Origin: Bradyrhizobium stylosanthis
GTDB lineage: Bacteria; Pseudomonadota; Alphaproteobacteria; Rhizobiales; Xanthobacteraceae
Length of the DNA stretch: 64,000 nucleotides
Direction: 5' to 3'
Assembly (NCBI RefSeq): GCF_001641335.1
Contig: NZ_LVEM01000004.1
Coordinates: 396,557-460,556, forward strand
The notes under the pieces are model-generated. The model searched no databases and was not told where the DNA came from. It saw only the letters and a list, made by a program, of their open reading frames with translations. Below, piece by piece: positions 42,763-51,924 of this stretch. Made by a program: the position numbers and the translations under genes. Positions within the stretch are counted from its first letter, which is position 1, and every line of letters starts with the position of its first letter.

Positions 42763-42776
42763 TTGATCTGGCTCAA
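42763..42776 (-). promoter_or_regulatory. FixK/FNR box upstream of the Ca2+/H+ antiporter gene
   Basis: TTGAT-CTGG-CTCAA has the full TTGA-N6-TCAA core and one base different from the extended consensus, exactly like the ccoG box. It ends 61 nt before the antiporter start codon. Confidence 0.75.
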
Positions 42777-42805
42777 CGGTGCGGCGCCGTAGTGCCGCCT
42801 AGCGC

Positions 42806-43159
42806 CTAGTCATGGAGCCGCGTTTGCCAGTCTGAAGGCACCGCCCCGGCCGGTCCGGGCACCGGTTGATCCAACGGATGCGATTGAGGGCCCTGAAGCT
42901 TCGGGCCGGCGAAAGCCTCGCCTGTCCGATAGTCGTAGAACCATCGTTCGCCCGGCTCGAAGCTCGTGATGATCGGGTGCCCCGTCGCCGCGTTGTGTTT
43001 CGATGCATGCTGGTTGGGAGAAGCATCGCAGCAACCGATGTGACCGCATTCGACGCATCGGCGCAGATGAAACCACCACCCGCCTGCGGCCGAGCATTCC
43101 ACGCAACCCGTTCCACTCGGCTTGGCTGCGAGGTTGATGCCATCGCTCTCAGACGTCAT
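42806..43159 (-). CDS. UBP-type zinc-finger protein
   Basis: A 117-residue protein consisting largely of a ZnF-UBP domain. Candidate zinc ligands are Cys19, Cys22, Cys35, Cys38, Cys43 and His51, His55, His61, followed by the aromatic tail FEPGERWFYDYRTGEAF seen in this family. In eukaryotes the domain binds the ubiquitin C-terminus; bacterial stand-alone copies have no known ligand. It lies upstream of the antiporter gene in the same direction, but with a FixK box between them. Confidence 0.82.
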   Translation of the reverse strand: MTSESDGINLAAKPSGTGCVECSAAGGWWFHLRRCVECGHIGCCDASPNQHASKHNAATGHPIITSFEPGERWFYDYRTGEAFAGPKLQGPQSHPLDQPVPGPAGAVPSDWQTRLHD

Positions 43160-43389
43160 AGGTCAACCCACTGGAAGTGCGTACGGTCGCCGCTGCAGAT
43201 GCTTCACGCCGCGATCCGCCACGATCGTATCCTGCCAGTGTTTTGCCCGACGGGTCAACTTGACCGCAGTCGCGGGTGCCGTCACGGCGCGGAGCGAAAA
43301 TCTCTTGTCGATCAAGGGGCGTTCTACTGTGCATGGGGTTGTTTTCCGATTTTTGTTTTGAGACCCGATTGAAAACGCGAAGACGCCCC
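43160..43389. other. Intergenic spacer with repeat-like sequence
   Basis: No credible gene is visible. The stretch holds GTGTTTTGCCCGACGGGTCAA (about 43238) and a facing TTGAGACCCGATTGAAAACG, which resemble a dispersed Bradyrhizobium intergenic element. Short open frames here lack ribosome-binding sites and family features. Confidence 0.5.
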
Positions 43390-44451
43390 TCACTCAGCCT
43401 GCAGGATCTCCGCGATGGCGGCGCCCGCCGCGATCGTCCCGAGCTTGCCCCCGACATCGCGCGTCGCCCTGCCCTCGCCGATTGCCTTTGCCACCGCCGC
43501 CTCGATCGCACGCGCGGCCTCCTCGTAACGCACGGCGCCGCTTCTCTCGCCGTGCCAGGCCAGCAGCAGCGCGGTCGACAGGATCAGCGAGACCGGATTG
43601 GCGACGTCCTGCCCGGCGATGTCGGGCGCAGAGCCATGCGCGGCCTGCGCCATGGCGTAGCGGTCCCCGACATTGAGCGAGCCGCCGAGGCCGAGACTGC
43701 CGGAGAGCTCCGCCGTGAGATCGGACAGGATGTCGCCGAACATGTTGGTCGAGACGATCACGTCGAAGCGATCGGGGCTCCGCACCACATGCGCCATCAT
43801 GGCGTCGACCAGGATGTCGTCGACTGCAAGGCCCGGATAGCCCTTCGCCGCCGCGCGGCAGATGTCGAGGAACATGCCGTCGCCGATCTTCAGCACATTG
43901 GCCTTGTGCACGATGGTCAGATGCCTGCGCCGCTTCATGGCGAGACGACAGGCGGCGTGCGCGATGCGCTCGCAGCACAGGCGCGTGATCCGGCGCAGCG
44001 AGATCACGACGTCCGATGTGACCAGCATCTCGCCGTTGCCCTGCTCGAGGTTGCGGTCGGCGTAGAACCCCTCGGTGTTCTCGCGCACCACCACGAGGTC
44101 GAAATCCCCGAGCCGGCCGGGCCGCCCCGCATAGGTGCGCGCGGGCCGGATATTGGCATAGAGGTCGAGGCTCTTGCGGAAGTGCCTGGACGGATTGATC
44201 TCGCCATGCGCCTCGTCCTTGAAGTCGAAGGTCGCGGTCGGTCCCAGGATCAGCCCATCCGCGGCGCGGACGATGTCGAGCAGTTCGGGCCGCACCGTGG
44301 TGCCGAACTGCTTCAGGCTGGCATGCCCGACCGCGTGCTCCTCGAGCCGCAGATCGAGCTGGAAGCGTTCGGATGCCGCGCGCAGCACACCCGATGTCGC
44401 GGTCGTGATCTCCGGTCCGATGCCGTCACCGGGCAGAACGACGAGTTGCAT
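43390..44451 (-). CDS. Isocitrate/isopropylmalate dehydrogenase family enzyme
   Basis: A 353-residue beta-decarboxylating dehydrogenase. It begins MQLVVLPGDGIGPE, has the REN-TEGFYAD loop, the Lys in IVHKANVLK, the metal-binding VDAMMAHVV and FGDILSD, and the cofactor motif HGSAPDIAGQDVANP. The substrate-specificity helix does not let me choose between isopropylmalate, tartrate and homoisocitrate. Placement beside an MFS exporter rather than leuCD suggests a catabolic tartrate/malate-like role. ATG 44451 has GAGGGG upstream. Confidence 0.85.
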   Translation of the reverse strand: MQLVVLPGDGIGPEITTATSGVLRAASERFQLDLRLEEHAVGHASLKQFGTTVRPELLDIVRAADGLILGPTATFDFKDEAHGEINPSRHFRKSLDLYANIRPARTYAGRPGRLGDFDLVVVRENTEGFYADRNLEQGNGEMLVTSDVVISLRRITRLCCERIAHAACRLAMKRRRHLTIVHKANVLKIGDGMFLDICRAAAKGYPGLAVDDILVDAMMAHVVRSPDRFDVIVSTNMFGDILSDLTAELSGSLGLGGSLNVGDRYAMAQAAHGSAPDIAGQDVANPVSLILSTALLLAWHGERSGAVRYEEAARAIEAAVAKAIGEGRATRDVGGKLGTIAAGAAIAEILQAE

Positions 44452-44573
44452 GGCGTTTCCCCTCACTGCAGCAGCCGGCGCGATCATACGCCGTCGCGAG
44501 GCTGTATCGCCTCACCTTCGCGCATACACAGCATGCAAGCATATGCCTGTGGAAGCGGCCTTCGGCGTAGTAC

Positions 44574-46004
44574 ATGGCCAAAGTCCCCTCAGCCGCCGGA
44601 GCAACGCGCCAGGCAATGACAATCACGTTACCTGCCGCCGCGCGCGAGCCCGACCATCCCGTTGCCGACGGCCTCCCGGCCGCGCAGCGGCGCTGGGCGA
44701 TTGCCGCGATCTTCACCGCGCTGGCGATGGCTTCGCTCGACACCGCGATCGCCAACATCGCCCTGCCCGCCATCGCGGCCGACCTGCATGTCAGCCCGGA
44801 GCAATCGGTGTGGGTGGTCAACGTCTACCAGATCGCGCTGGTGGCGACGCTGCTGCCGCTCGGTGCGCTCGGCGAGATCGTCGGGCACCAGCGCATCTAT
44901 CTCGGCGGCCTGATCCTGTTCACCATCGCCTCGCTGTTCTGCGCGGTGGCGTGGTCGCTGGACAGCCTGCTGGTCGCACGCACGCTGCAGGGCCTCGGCG
45001 CGAGCGGCATCATGAGCGTCAACACCGCGCTGGTGCGCTTCGTCTATCCCGGCCGGATGCTCGGCCGCGGCTTTGGTCATAACGCGCTGGTGGTCGCGAC
45101 CGCCTTCACCTTCGGCCCGTCGATCGCCTCCGCCATCCTCGCCTTCGGCCCGTGGCCCTGGCTGTTCGCCGTCAACATCCCCTTCGGCCTGGTCGCGATC
45201 GGCATCGGCTTTGCGATGCTGCCGAAGACGCCGCGCGCCGATCACGGCTTCGATTTCTTCGGCGCGCTCCTGGCATCGGCCTGCCTCGGCCTGTTCATCA
45301 CGGGCATCGGCAGCGCCGCGCATAATCTGTCGCCGGTCGTCGTGGGCGTCGAGCTCGTCGCGGCCATCGCGTTCGGCTTCATCCTGACGCGCCGCCATGC
45401 CGACCATCCGGCGCCGATGCTGCCGATCGACCTGTTCGCCCGACCGATGTTCGCGCTCTCGGCGGCAACCGCGGTGTGCTCCTTCGCCGTGCAGGGCCTC
45501 GCCTTCGTGTCGCTGCCGTTCTATTTCGAGGACGTGCTCGGGCGATCGCAGGTCGAGACCGGCTTCTTCATGACGCCATGGCCGCTGGTGGTCGGCATCA
45601 TGGCGCCGATCGCGGGGCGCCTGTCCGACCGCTACGCCGTCGGCCTGCTCGGCGGCATCGGCCTCGTGCTGCTCGGCCTCGGCATGGCGCTGCTCGCGCT
45701 GCTGCCGTCCAACCCAGCCATCCCCGACATCATCTGGCGGATGGTGATCTGCGGCATGGGGTTCGGCTTCTTCCAGGCGCCGAACATGAAGGCGGTGATG
45801 TCGAGCGCGCCGCCGCACCGCAGCGGCAGCGCCTCCGGCATTGTCGCCACTGCGCGCCTGACGGGCCAGACCACGGGCGCGGCGCTCGCTGCCGCCTGCT
45901 TCGCTCTTGCGGGGCACAGCGGCGCGACCGTCGCACTCGCGCTCGGCGCGGGCTTTGCCGCGCTCGGCAGCGTCATGAGCTTTTTGCGGCTCGCGGTGAA
46001 GTAA
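44574..46004 (+). CDS. MFS transporter, DHA2 (EmrB/QacA) family
   Basis: A 476-residue protein with about 14 helices and the DHA2 signature ASLDTAIANIALP in helix 1, followed by the QSVWVVNVYQIA motif. It probably exports drugs or toxic organic compounds by proton antiport. An N-terminal extension of about 35 residues is hydrophilic; ATG 44616 is a possible alternative start. It is divergent from the dehydrogenase gene and convergent with the radical SAM gene, 4 nt apart. Confidence 0.87.
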   Translation: MAKVPSAAGATRQAMTITLPAAAREPDHPVADGLPAAQRRWAIAAIFTALAMASLDTAIANIALPAIAADLHVSPEQSVWVVNVYQIALVATLLPLGALGEIVGHQRIYLGGLILFTIASLFCAVAWSLDSLLVARTLQGLGASGIMSVNTALVRFVYPGRMLGRGFGHNALVVATAFTFGPSIASAILAFGPWPWLFAVNIPFGLVAIGIGFAMLPKTPRADHGFDFFGALLASACLGLFITGIGSAAHNLSPVVVGVELVAAIAFGFILTRRHADHPAPMLPIDLFARPMFALSAATAVCSFAVQGLAFVSLPFYFEDVLGRSQVETGFFMTPWPLVVGIMAPIAGRLSDRYAVGLLGGIGLVLLGLGMALLALLPSNPAIPDIIWRMVICGMGFGFFQAPNMKAVMSSAPPHRSGSASGIVATARLTGQTTGAALAAACFALAGHSGATVALALGAGFAALGSVMSFLRLAVK

Positions 46005-46008
46005 ACGC

Positions 46009-47622
46009 TCAGGCCAGGTGCCGCGCCGCAGTCACGTCGATCGTCGCCGCCGGGATGACCGTCTCGTCGTCGAGCGCGGCGAGGCGCGTATCGATGGCTT
46101 CGATGACCTTGCGCGAGAACGGCCCGAGATGCGCATAGGCCGCGATCATCTGCACGGCGATGCGCGCCGATGACGTGTCGCGCTTGGCGCAGTTCATGAA
46201 AGTCTGCCAGAGCGGCGCACGCGCCTCGGGAAGGGCGGTGACGACGCGGTGCACGGTCTCCATCGCTCCGAGCCTGGCGCGGATATCGCCTTCGGCGAGC
46301 TCATGGCGCTGTCTGGAACGGTCGAGCAGCGTCATCAGGCGGTCGACACGCCTGGCATACGCCGCGGGGCTGTAGATGTGCTCCAGCACCCGCTTGTAAT
46401 CCGTCAGGATGTCGCGCAACGGGCGGACCGGATCGAAGTTGATGCCGGCCGTGCACTGATCGGCACCGATGGTCGGCGCCACATCGTGGCCCGGATGCAA
46501 CCGGCCTTCGCGCTCGAGCCGGCGCGTGAGCTGCGTGTTCGGCAAGGCATAGAGCAGGCCGACCATGGCGACGGGAATCGCCGCCTCCTCGATGAAGTCG
46601 ATCATCGCCTCGGCCATCGAGACCTTCTCGTTGTCGAAGCCGACGATGAAGCCGGCGGTGACCAGCATGCCGGCGGCATAGATCTTGTGGATGCTCTCGG
46701 CGATGTTGCGCCGCGTGTTCTGCTTCTTGCGCATCGCGACCAGCGTCGCCGGGTCCGGGCTCTCGATGCCGACGAAGATGCCGAAGAAGTTGGCGGCGCC
46801 CATCAGCTCCAGCAATTCAGGATCGTCGGCGAGATTGATCGAGGCCTCGGTGGACAGCTCGAACGGATAGTTGTGGGCGCGCTGCCATTCGGCGAGCTGC
46901 GGCAGGAACTGCCTGAGCGACTTCTTGTTGCCGATGAAATTGTCGTCGACGAAGTCGAGATGACCGCGATAGCCCATGTTGTAGAGCGTCTGGAGCTCGA
47001 CGAACATCTGCTCGACCGTCTTGGTCCTGGGCACGCGGCCGTAGAGCTCGATGATGTCGCAGAACTCGCAGGTGAACGGACAGCCGCGCGAATATTGCAC
47101 ACCGAGATAGAGGTAGTCCTCGAATTTCAGAAGGTCGAAGCGCGGCACCGGCGTCTTGGTCACGTCGGCCTGGAATTTCGGCGCGGTGAAGACGCCGGAG
47201 CGAGCTCCGCTGTCCCAGGCCGCGATGAACTCGTCGATGACGCCCTCGGCCTCGCCGAGCACCCGGAAGTCGGCCCGCTCATAGACGTGGGGGCTGGAGG
47301 TCGGATCGGGCCCGCCGACCACCACCGGCTTGCCGGCAGCGCGGCAGAGCTCGATCAGGCGCAGCGTGTCGGCCTGTTGCGGCAACATGCCGCCGGTGAA
47401 GACGACGTCGGCCCAGGCGAGGTCGTCTTCGCCGAAGGGTTGCGTATTGCAATCGATCAGCCGGACCGTCCAGCTCTCGGGCAGCATCGCCGCGACCGTG
47501 ATCAGCCCCAACGGCGCGGCCGGGCGCCGGACTCCCATCAATTTGCAGGACTCGCCGAAGCTCCAGAACGATTCCGCCGTGAACTGCGGATAGAACATCA
47601 GCACATTGCAAGGGCTTGCCAC
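46009..47622 (-). CDS. B12-binding-domain radical SAM protein, HpnP-like
   Basis: A 537-residue protein. The N-terminal half is a B12-binding-type Rossmann domain without the cobalt-ligating DxHxxG motif (it reads LIDCNTQPFGEDDLAWADVV). The radical SAM domain has GCPFTCEFC (CX3CX2C) and closes around VGLLYALPNTQLTRRL, with a helical C-terminal domain (DUF4070-like). From memory it resembles HpnP, the hopanoid C-2 methylase, but it lies outside a hopanoid cluster. The GTG at 47622 has AGGAG 10 nt upstream and fits the family N-terminus; longer frames upstream are spurious. Confidence 0.8.
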   Translation of the reverse strand: MASPCNVLMFYPQFTAESFWSFGESCKLMGVRRPAAPLGLITVAAMLPESWTVRLIDCNTQPFGEDDLAWADVVFTGGMLPQQADTLRLIELCRAAGKPVVVGGPDPTSSPHVYERADFRVLGEAEGVIDEFIAAWDSGARSGVFTAPKFQADVTKTPVPRFDLLKFEDYLYLGVQYSRGCPFTCEFCDIIELYGRVPRTKTVEQMFVELQTLYNMGYRGHLDFVDDNFIGNKKSLRQFLPQLAEWQRAHNYPFELSTEASINLADDPELLELMGAANFFGIFVGIESPDPATLVAMRKKQNTRRNIAESIHKIYAAGMLVTAGFIVGFDNEKVSMAEAMIDFIEEAAIPVAMVGLLYALPNTQLTRRLEREGRLHPGHDVAPTIGADQCTAGINFDPVRPLRDILTDYKRVLEHIYSPAAYARRVDRLMTLLDRSRQRHELAEGDIRARLGAMETVHRVVTALPEARAPLWQTFMNCAKRDTSSARIAVQMIAAYAHLGPFSRKVIEAIDTRLAALDDETVIPAATIDVTAARHLA

Positions 47623-47728
47623 GTCGATGGAACTCCTTTTGCGTCGGGCGCAGTGTAGCAAAGCGCCGTCGTCTTGCACCCCCGGCAAAAGGGACAAACT
47701 GCCGCCCGTCCAACGCGCAGGAACCGCA

Positions 47729-47829
47729 GGGACGTCGTCCCAGGCCCGGCGCTGGCGCCTCGGGAGAGGCGTTGCCCCGCCGAAAGGCCTGGCGCGGCGC
47801 AACACCGCGCTGCCGGCATTCTTCCCGGC
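47729..47829. other. GC-rich structured spacer, candidate RNA element
   Basis: Four hairpins follow one another: GGGAC/GTCCC (47729-47741), CGCCTC-GGGA-GAGGCG (47756-47771), GCGCGG/CCGCGC (47792-47810) and GCCGG/CCGGC (47812-47829). The second is enclosed by an outer stem CCAGGCC (47740-47746) with GGCCTGG (47786-47792). It lies in the 323-nt spacer between the divergent radical SAM and molybdenum-enzyme genes. It could be a leader RNA or a repeat; high GC makes chance pairing possible. Confidence 0.35.
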
Positions 47830-47945
47830 GCATGCCAGCTTCTTCGGCAGGTGCCCCGCAAACTCTTGATTTGAACAGTTCCAATTTGCCGGACACATTG
47901 CGCCCCTGAGTCCAATCGGTGGATTGGGCCAATCAGGGGACTGCG

Positions 47946-48395
<450 letters not shown>

Positions 48396-48406
48396 GGAGC
48401 CGCACC

Positions 48407-50593
48407 ATGAACAAGCACGTCTCTCCCAAGATGAACCGTCGTGCCTTCGTGATCGGGACCGCCGCTGTCGGCACCGGCCTTGCGATCGGCCTTGATCTCC
48501 CCTTCGGCGGCCCCGCCGTGGTGCGCGCCGCCGACGGCTCGCCCGAGATCGGCGCCTGGGTCGTGGTCCGGCCCGACGACACCGTCGTGATCCGCATCGC
48601 CCGCTCCGAGATGGGCCAGGGCTCGCTCACCGGCCTTGCCCAGCTCGTCGCCGAGGAGCTCGAATGCGACTGGTCGAAGGTGACCACCGAATATCCCACC
48701 CCCGGCCAGAGCGTTGCCCGCAAGCGCGTCTGGGGCGATTTCTCCACCGGCGGCAGCCGCGGCATCCGCTCCTCGCAGGACTATGTCCGCAAGGGCGGCG
48801 CCACCGCGCGCGTGATGCTGATCCAGGCCGCAGCCGACGCATGGAAGGTGCCTGCCTCCGAATGCACGGCGGCGAGCAGCGTCATCACCCATACGCCGAC
48901 GGGCCGAACCACGACCTACGGCAAGGTCGCCGAGGCCGCCGCGAAGTTGACGCCGCCGGCCGACGTCAAGCTGAAGGACCCGAAGGACTGGAAGGTGGTC
49001 GGCAAGGGCCTGCTGCGCCTCGACACCGCCGACAAGACCAACGGCGCGATGGTCTACGGCATCGACGTCAAGCTGCCGGGCATGCTGAACGCCGCGATCA
49101 AGGATTGCCCGGTGTTCGGCGGCAAGCTGAAGAGCTACGACGAGGCCAAGGTCACCGGCATGAAAGGCGTCAAGAAGGTCGTCAAGGTCGGCGACACCGC
49201 GGTCGCCGTGGTTGCCGACACCTGGTGGCACGCCAAGACCGCGCTGGAAGCGCTGCCGATCGTCTGGGACGAGGGCGAGAACGCCAAGGTCTCCAGCGAG
49301 TCGATCGCGAAGTGGCTGGCCGAAGGCCTCAACGACGATCAGCCCGCCTATGTCGGCAACAAGAACGGCGACGCCAAGGCCGCGATTGCGAGCGCCGCCA
49401 AGAAGGTCGAGGCCGTCTACAACTATCCCTACCAGAACCACGCCACCATGGAGCCGATGAACGCCACGGCGGTCTACACGGCGGACAAGTGCGAGGTCTG
49501 GTGCGGCACCCAGAACGGCGAGGCCGCCTTCGCGGCCGTCCTGGAGGCCTCCGGCCTGCCGGCGGAGAAGTGCGACGTGCACAAGGTGATGCTCGGCGGC
49601 GGCTTCGGCCGGCGCGGCCAGACCGACTATGTCCGTCAGGCCGTGATGATCGCCAAGCAGATGCCCGGCACGCCGATCAAGCTGCTGTGGTCGCGCGAAG
49701 AGGACATGGCGCACGGCCGCTATCACCCGATCACCCAGTGCAAGATGACCGGCGCGTTCGATGCCAACAACAATCTGGTCGCGTTGCACTACCGCCTGTC
49801 CGGGCAGTCGATCCTGTTCTCGCTGCGCCCCGAAGCGCTGCAGAACGGCATGGACCCCGCGGCGTTCCAGGGTGTCGCCCAAACCGGCGAAGCGGCGTTC
49901 GGCTACTCGGTGCCGAACCTGCTGGTCGAGCACGCGATGCGCAACCCGCACGTTCCGCCGGGCTTCTGGCGCGGCGTCAACGTCAATCACAACGCGATCT
50001 ACATGGAATGCTTCATGGACGAGCTGGCCCAGGCCGCAGGCCAGGACCCGCTCGAGTTCCGCCGCAAGCTGATGGGCAACCATCCCAAGCATCTGGCGGT
50101 GCTCAATGCGGTCGCGGAGAAGATCGGCTGGACCACGCCGGCGCCGCAGGGCGTCTATCGCGGCATCGCGCAGGTGATGGGCTATGGCAGCTATGTCGCC
50201 GGCGCCGCCGAGATCTCGGTGACCGACGGCAACAAGATCAAGGTGCTTCGCATCGTCGCCTCCACCGATCCGGGCTACGTCGTCAACCCGGCGCAGGTGG
50301 AGCGGCAGATCGCCGGCTCCTTCGTCTACGGCCTGTCCGCGCTGTTCTATGGCGGCTGCACCGTCAAGGACGGCAAGATCGAGCAGAGCAACTTCGACAC
50401 CTACAACTCGATGCGCATCAACGAGATGCCGAAGGTGGAATCGGTGATGGTGCCGAGCGGCGGGTTCTGGGGCGGCGTCGGCGAGCCGACCATCGGCGTT
50501 GCGGCGCCGGCGGTGCTCAACGCCTACTTCGCTGCGACCGGCAAGCGCATCCGCTCGGTGCCGCTGCGCGACCAGAACATCACCTTCGCCTAG
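48407..50593 (+). CDS. iorB: Molybdopterin-binding subunit of the hydroxylase (IorB-like)
   Basis: A 728-residue large subunit of the isoquinoline 1-oxidoreductase type. It has a twin-arginine signal (NRRAFVIG), so the enzyme should be periplasmic. Molybdopterin-binding features include GGGFGRRGQTDY and the MEPMNATAVYT segment; the closing GGVGEPTIGVAAPAV carries the active-site Glu. It hydroxylates or oxidises an aldehyde or N-heterocycle, probably donating to a cytochrome c. AAGGAG precedes its ATG, 11 nt after iorA. The following sox genes suggest the electron acceptor or a sulfur-related role. Confidence 0.87.
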   Translation: MNKHVSPKMNRRAFVIGTAAVGTGLAIGLDLPFGGPAVVRAADGSPEIGAWVVVRPDDTVVIRIARSEMGQGSLTGLAQLVAEELECDWSKVTTEYPTPGQSVARKRVWGDFSTGGSRGIRSSQDYVRKGGATARVMLIQAAADAWKVPASECTAASSVITHTPTGRTTTYGKVAEAAAKLTPPADVKLKDPKDWKVVGKGLLRLDTADKTNGAMVYGIDVKLPGMLNAAIKDCPVFGGKLKSYDEAKVTGMKGVKKVVKVGDTAVAVVADTWWHAKTALEALPIVWDEGENAKVSSESIAKWLAEGLNDDQPAYVGNKNGDAKAAIASAAKKVEAVYNYPYQNHATMEPMNATAVYTADKCEVWCGTQNGEAAFAAVLEASGLPAEKCDVHKVMLGGGFGRRGQTDYVRQAVMIAKQMPGTPIKLLWSREEDMAHGRYHPITQCKMTGAFDANNNLVALHYRLSGQSILFSLRPEALQNGMDPAAFQGVAQTGEAAFGYSVPNLLVEHAMRNPHVPPGFWRGVNVNHNAIYMECFMDELAQAAGQDPLEFRRKLMGNHPKHLAVLNAVAEKIGWTTPAPQGVYRGIAQVMGYGSYVAGAAEISVTDGNKIKVLRIVASTDPGYVVNPAQVERQIAGSFVYGLSALFYGGCTVKDGKIEQSNFDTYNSMRINEMPKVESVMVPSGGFWGGVGEPTIGVAAPAVLNAYFAATGKRIRSVPLRDQNITFA

Positions 50594-50640
50594 AGCAACA
50601 TGCTGCGGCGGCGAGAGATCGCCGCCGCAGCCGTTTTCGA

Positions 50641-51924
50641 ATGTCCCTGATGACCATGCGCCCGGTGACACGGCGGAATGCCGTGTTCGGCATCACCATG
50701 GCGGCCGCAGCGCTCGCGCGGCCATCGATTTCGCGCGCGCAGTCCACGGCACGTGTCGTCGTGGTCGGCGGCGGCTTCGGCGGCGCGGCTTGCGCCCGCG
50801 CGCTGAAGCGCGCGCAGGCCGACCTGCAGATCATCCTGATCGAACCCAACGCGGTCTTCACTTCCTGTCCCTTCAGCAACGAGGTGATTGCGGGCCTGCG
50901 CGACATCGACGCGCAGCAGTTCGGCTACGACAAGATCGCTGCCGATGGCATCACCGTGATCGGCCAGGCCGTGGCCGCGATCGAGCCTCAGCAGCGCAGC
51001 CTCCTGACGGCCGACGGTGTGGCGCTGCCTTACGATCGTCTCGTGCTATCCCCGGGCATCGACTTCCATCTCGAGGCTATGCCCGGCTATGACGAGGCCG
51101 CATCGGAAAGGATGCCGCATGCCTGGAAGGCCGGCGCACAGACGCTGTTGCTGCGCCGGCAGCTGGAGGCGATGGAAGACGGCGGCACCGTGGTCATAGC
51201 GATCCCTGCCAACCCCTCGCGCTGCCCGCCCGCGCCTTACGAGCGCGCCAGCCTGATCGCCCATTACCTGAAGACGAAGAAGCCGCGCTCCAAAGTGCTG
51301 GTCCTGGACGCCAAGGACAATTTCTCCCAGCAACGGCTGTTCGAGAAGGCCTGGAAGGAGCTCTACGGCGACATGATCGAGCGCATTGGCCTGTCGCAGG
51401 GCGGCCGCGTGACCTCCGTCGATGCAGCGACCAGAACCATCGTCACCGAATTCGGCAACTACACTCCTGACGTCGCCAGCGTCATTCCGCCCCAGCGCGC
51501 GGCGCGCATTGCCGAGATCGCGGGCGCGGCGGATCACACCGGCTGGTGCCCGATCGATCCCGTCACTTTCGAGTCGAAGCTCGTCAAGAACATCCACGTC
51601 ATCGGCGACGCCTGTCTCGGCGGCGGCATCCCCAAATCGGCCTCGGCCGCGAGCGCACAGGGCAAGGCTTGCGCGACTGCGATCGTCGCTTTGCTCGCCG
51701 GTCGTACGCCAGAGGCACCGCGACTGACCGGCGTCTGCTACAACACCGTCGCACCCGATTACGGCTTCTCGCTCGCCGGCAACTACCAGCCCAGGGGCGA
51801 TATCTTCGCCGAGGTCGAGGGCGGTGCGACCAGCCCGGTCGATGCGCCGCGCGAACTGCGCGCGCGCGAGGCGGCGGAGGCGGAGCGCTGGTTTCAAAGC
51901 ATCACGGCGGACACCTTTGGCTAG
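50641..51924 (+). CDS. FccB/SoxF-type flavoprotein (sulfide dehydrogenase)
   Basis: A 427-residue FAD protein with a twin-arginine signal (RRNAVFG) and the FAD motif VVVGGGFGGAACARAL. It has the cysteines expected for the flavocytochrome c sulfide dehydrogenase disulfide (NPSRCPPAPY and TGVCYNTV) and the flavin-linked Cys region FTSCPFSNEV. It oxidises sulfide or assists thiosulfate oxidation as SoxF. No dedicated cytochrome subunit (FccA/SoxE) is adjacent; soxX follows with an 8-nt overlap. Confidence 0.87.
   Translation: MSLMTMRPVTRRNAVFGITMAAAALARPSISRAQSTARVVVVGGGFGGAACARALKRAQADLQIILIEPNAVFTSCPFSNEVIAGLRDIDAQQFGYDKIAADGITVIGQAVAAIEPQQRSLLTADGVALPYDRLVLSPGIDFHLEAMPGYDEAASERMPHAWKAGAQTLLLRRQLEAMEDGGTVVIAIPANPSRCPPAPYERASLIAHYLKTKKPRSKVLVLDAKDNFSQQRLFEKAWKELYGDMIERIGLSQGGRVTSVDAATRTIVTEFGNYTPDVASVIPPQRAARIAEIAGAADHTGWCPIDPVTFESKLVKNIHVIGDACLGGGIPKSASAASAQGKACATAIVALLAGRTPEAPRLTGVCYNTVAPDYGFSLAGNYQPRGDIFAEVEGGATSPVDAPRELRAREAAEAERWFQSITADTFG

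Noticed and set aside
43308..43319. TTGTCGATCAA as a FixK box
   Set aside because: The half-sites are too close; the core needs six bases between TTGA and TCAA.
43163..43393. A 76-codon minus-strand frame downstream of the dehydrogenase gene
   Set aside because: It spans repeat-like sequence and has no ribosome-binding site or similarity I recognise.
44518..44551. A possible operator with CACAG/CTGTG arms and ATGC/GCAT core between the dehydrogenase and DHA2 genes
   Set aside because: Arms are only 4-5 bp and the halves do not align as one palindrome, so it was not listed as a site.
47598..47915. Several 80-105 codon frames on both strands in the spacer before iorA
   Set aside because: All overlap one another, none has a ribosome-binding site or domain, and the composition is that of GC-rich non-coding DNA. 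One contains CPFCRGC, but this alone is not enough.
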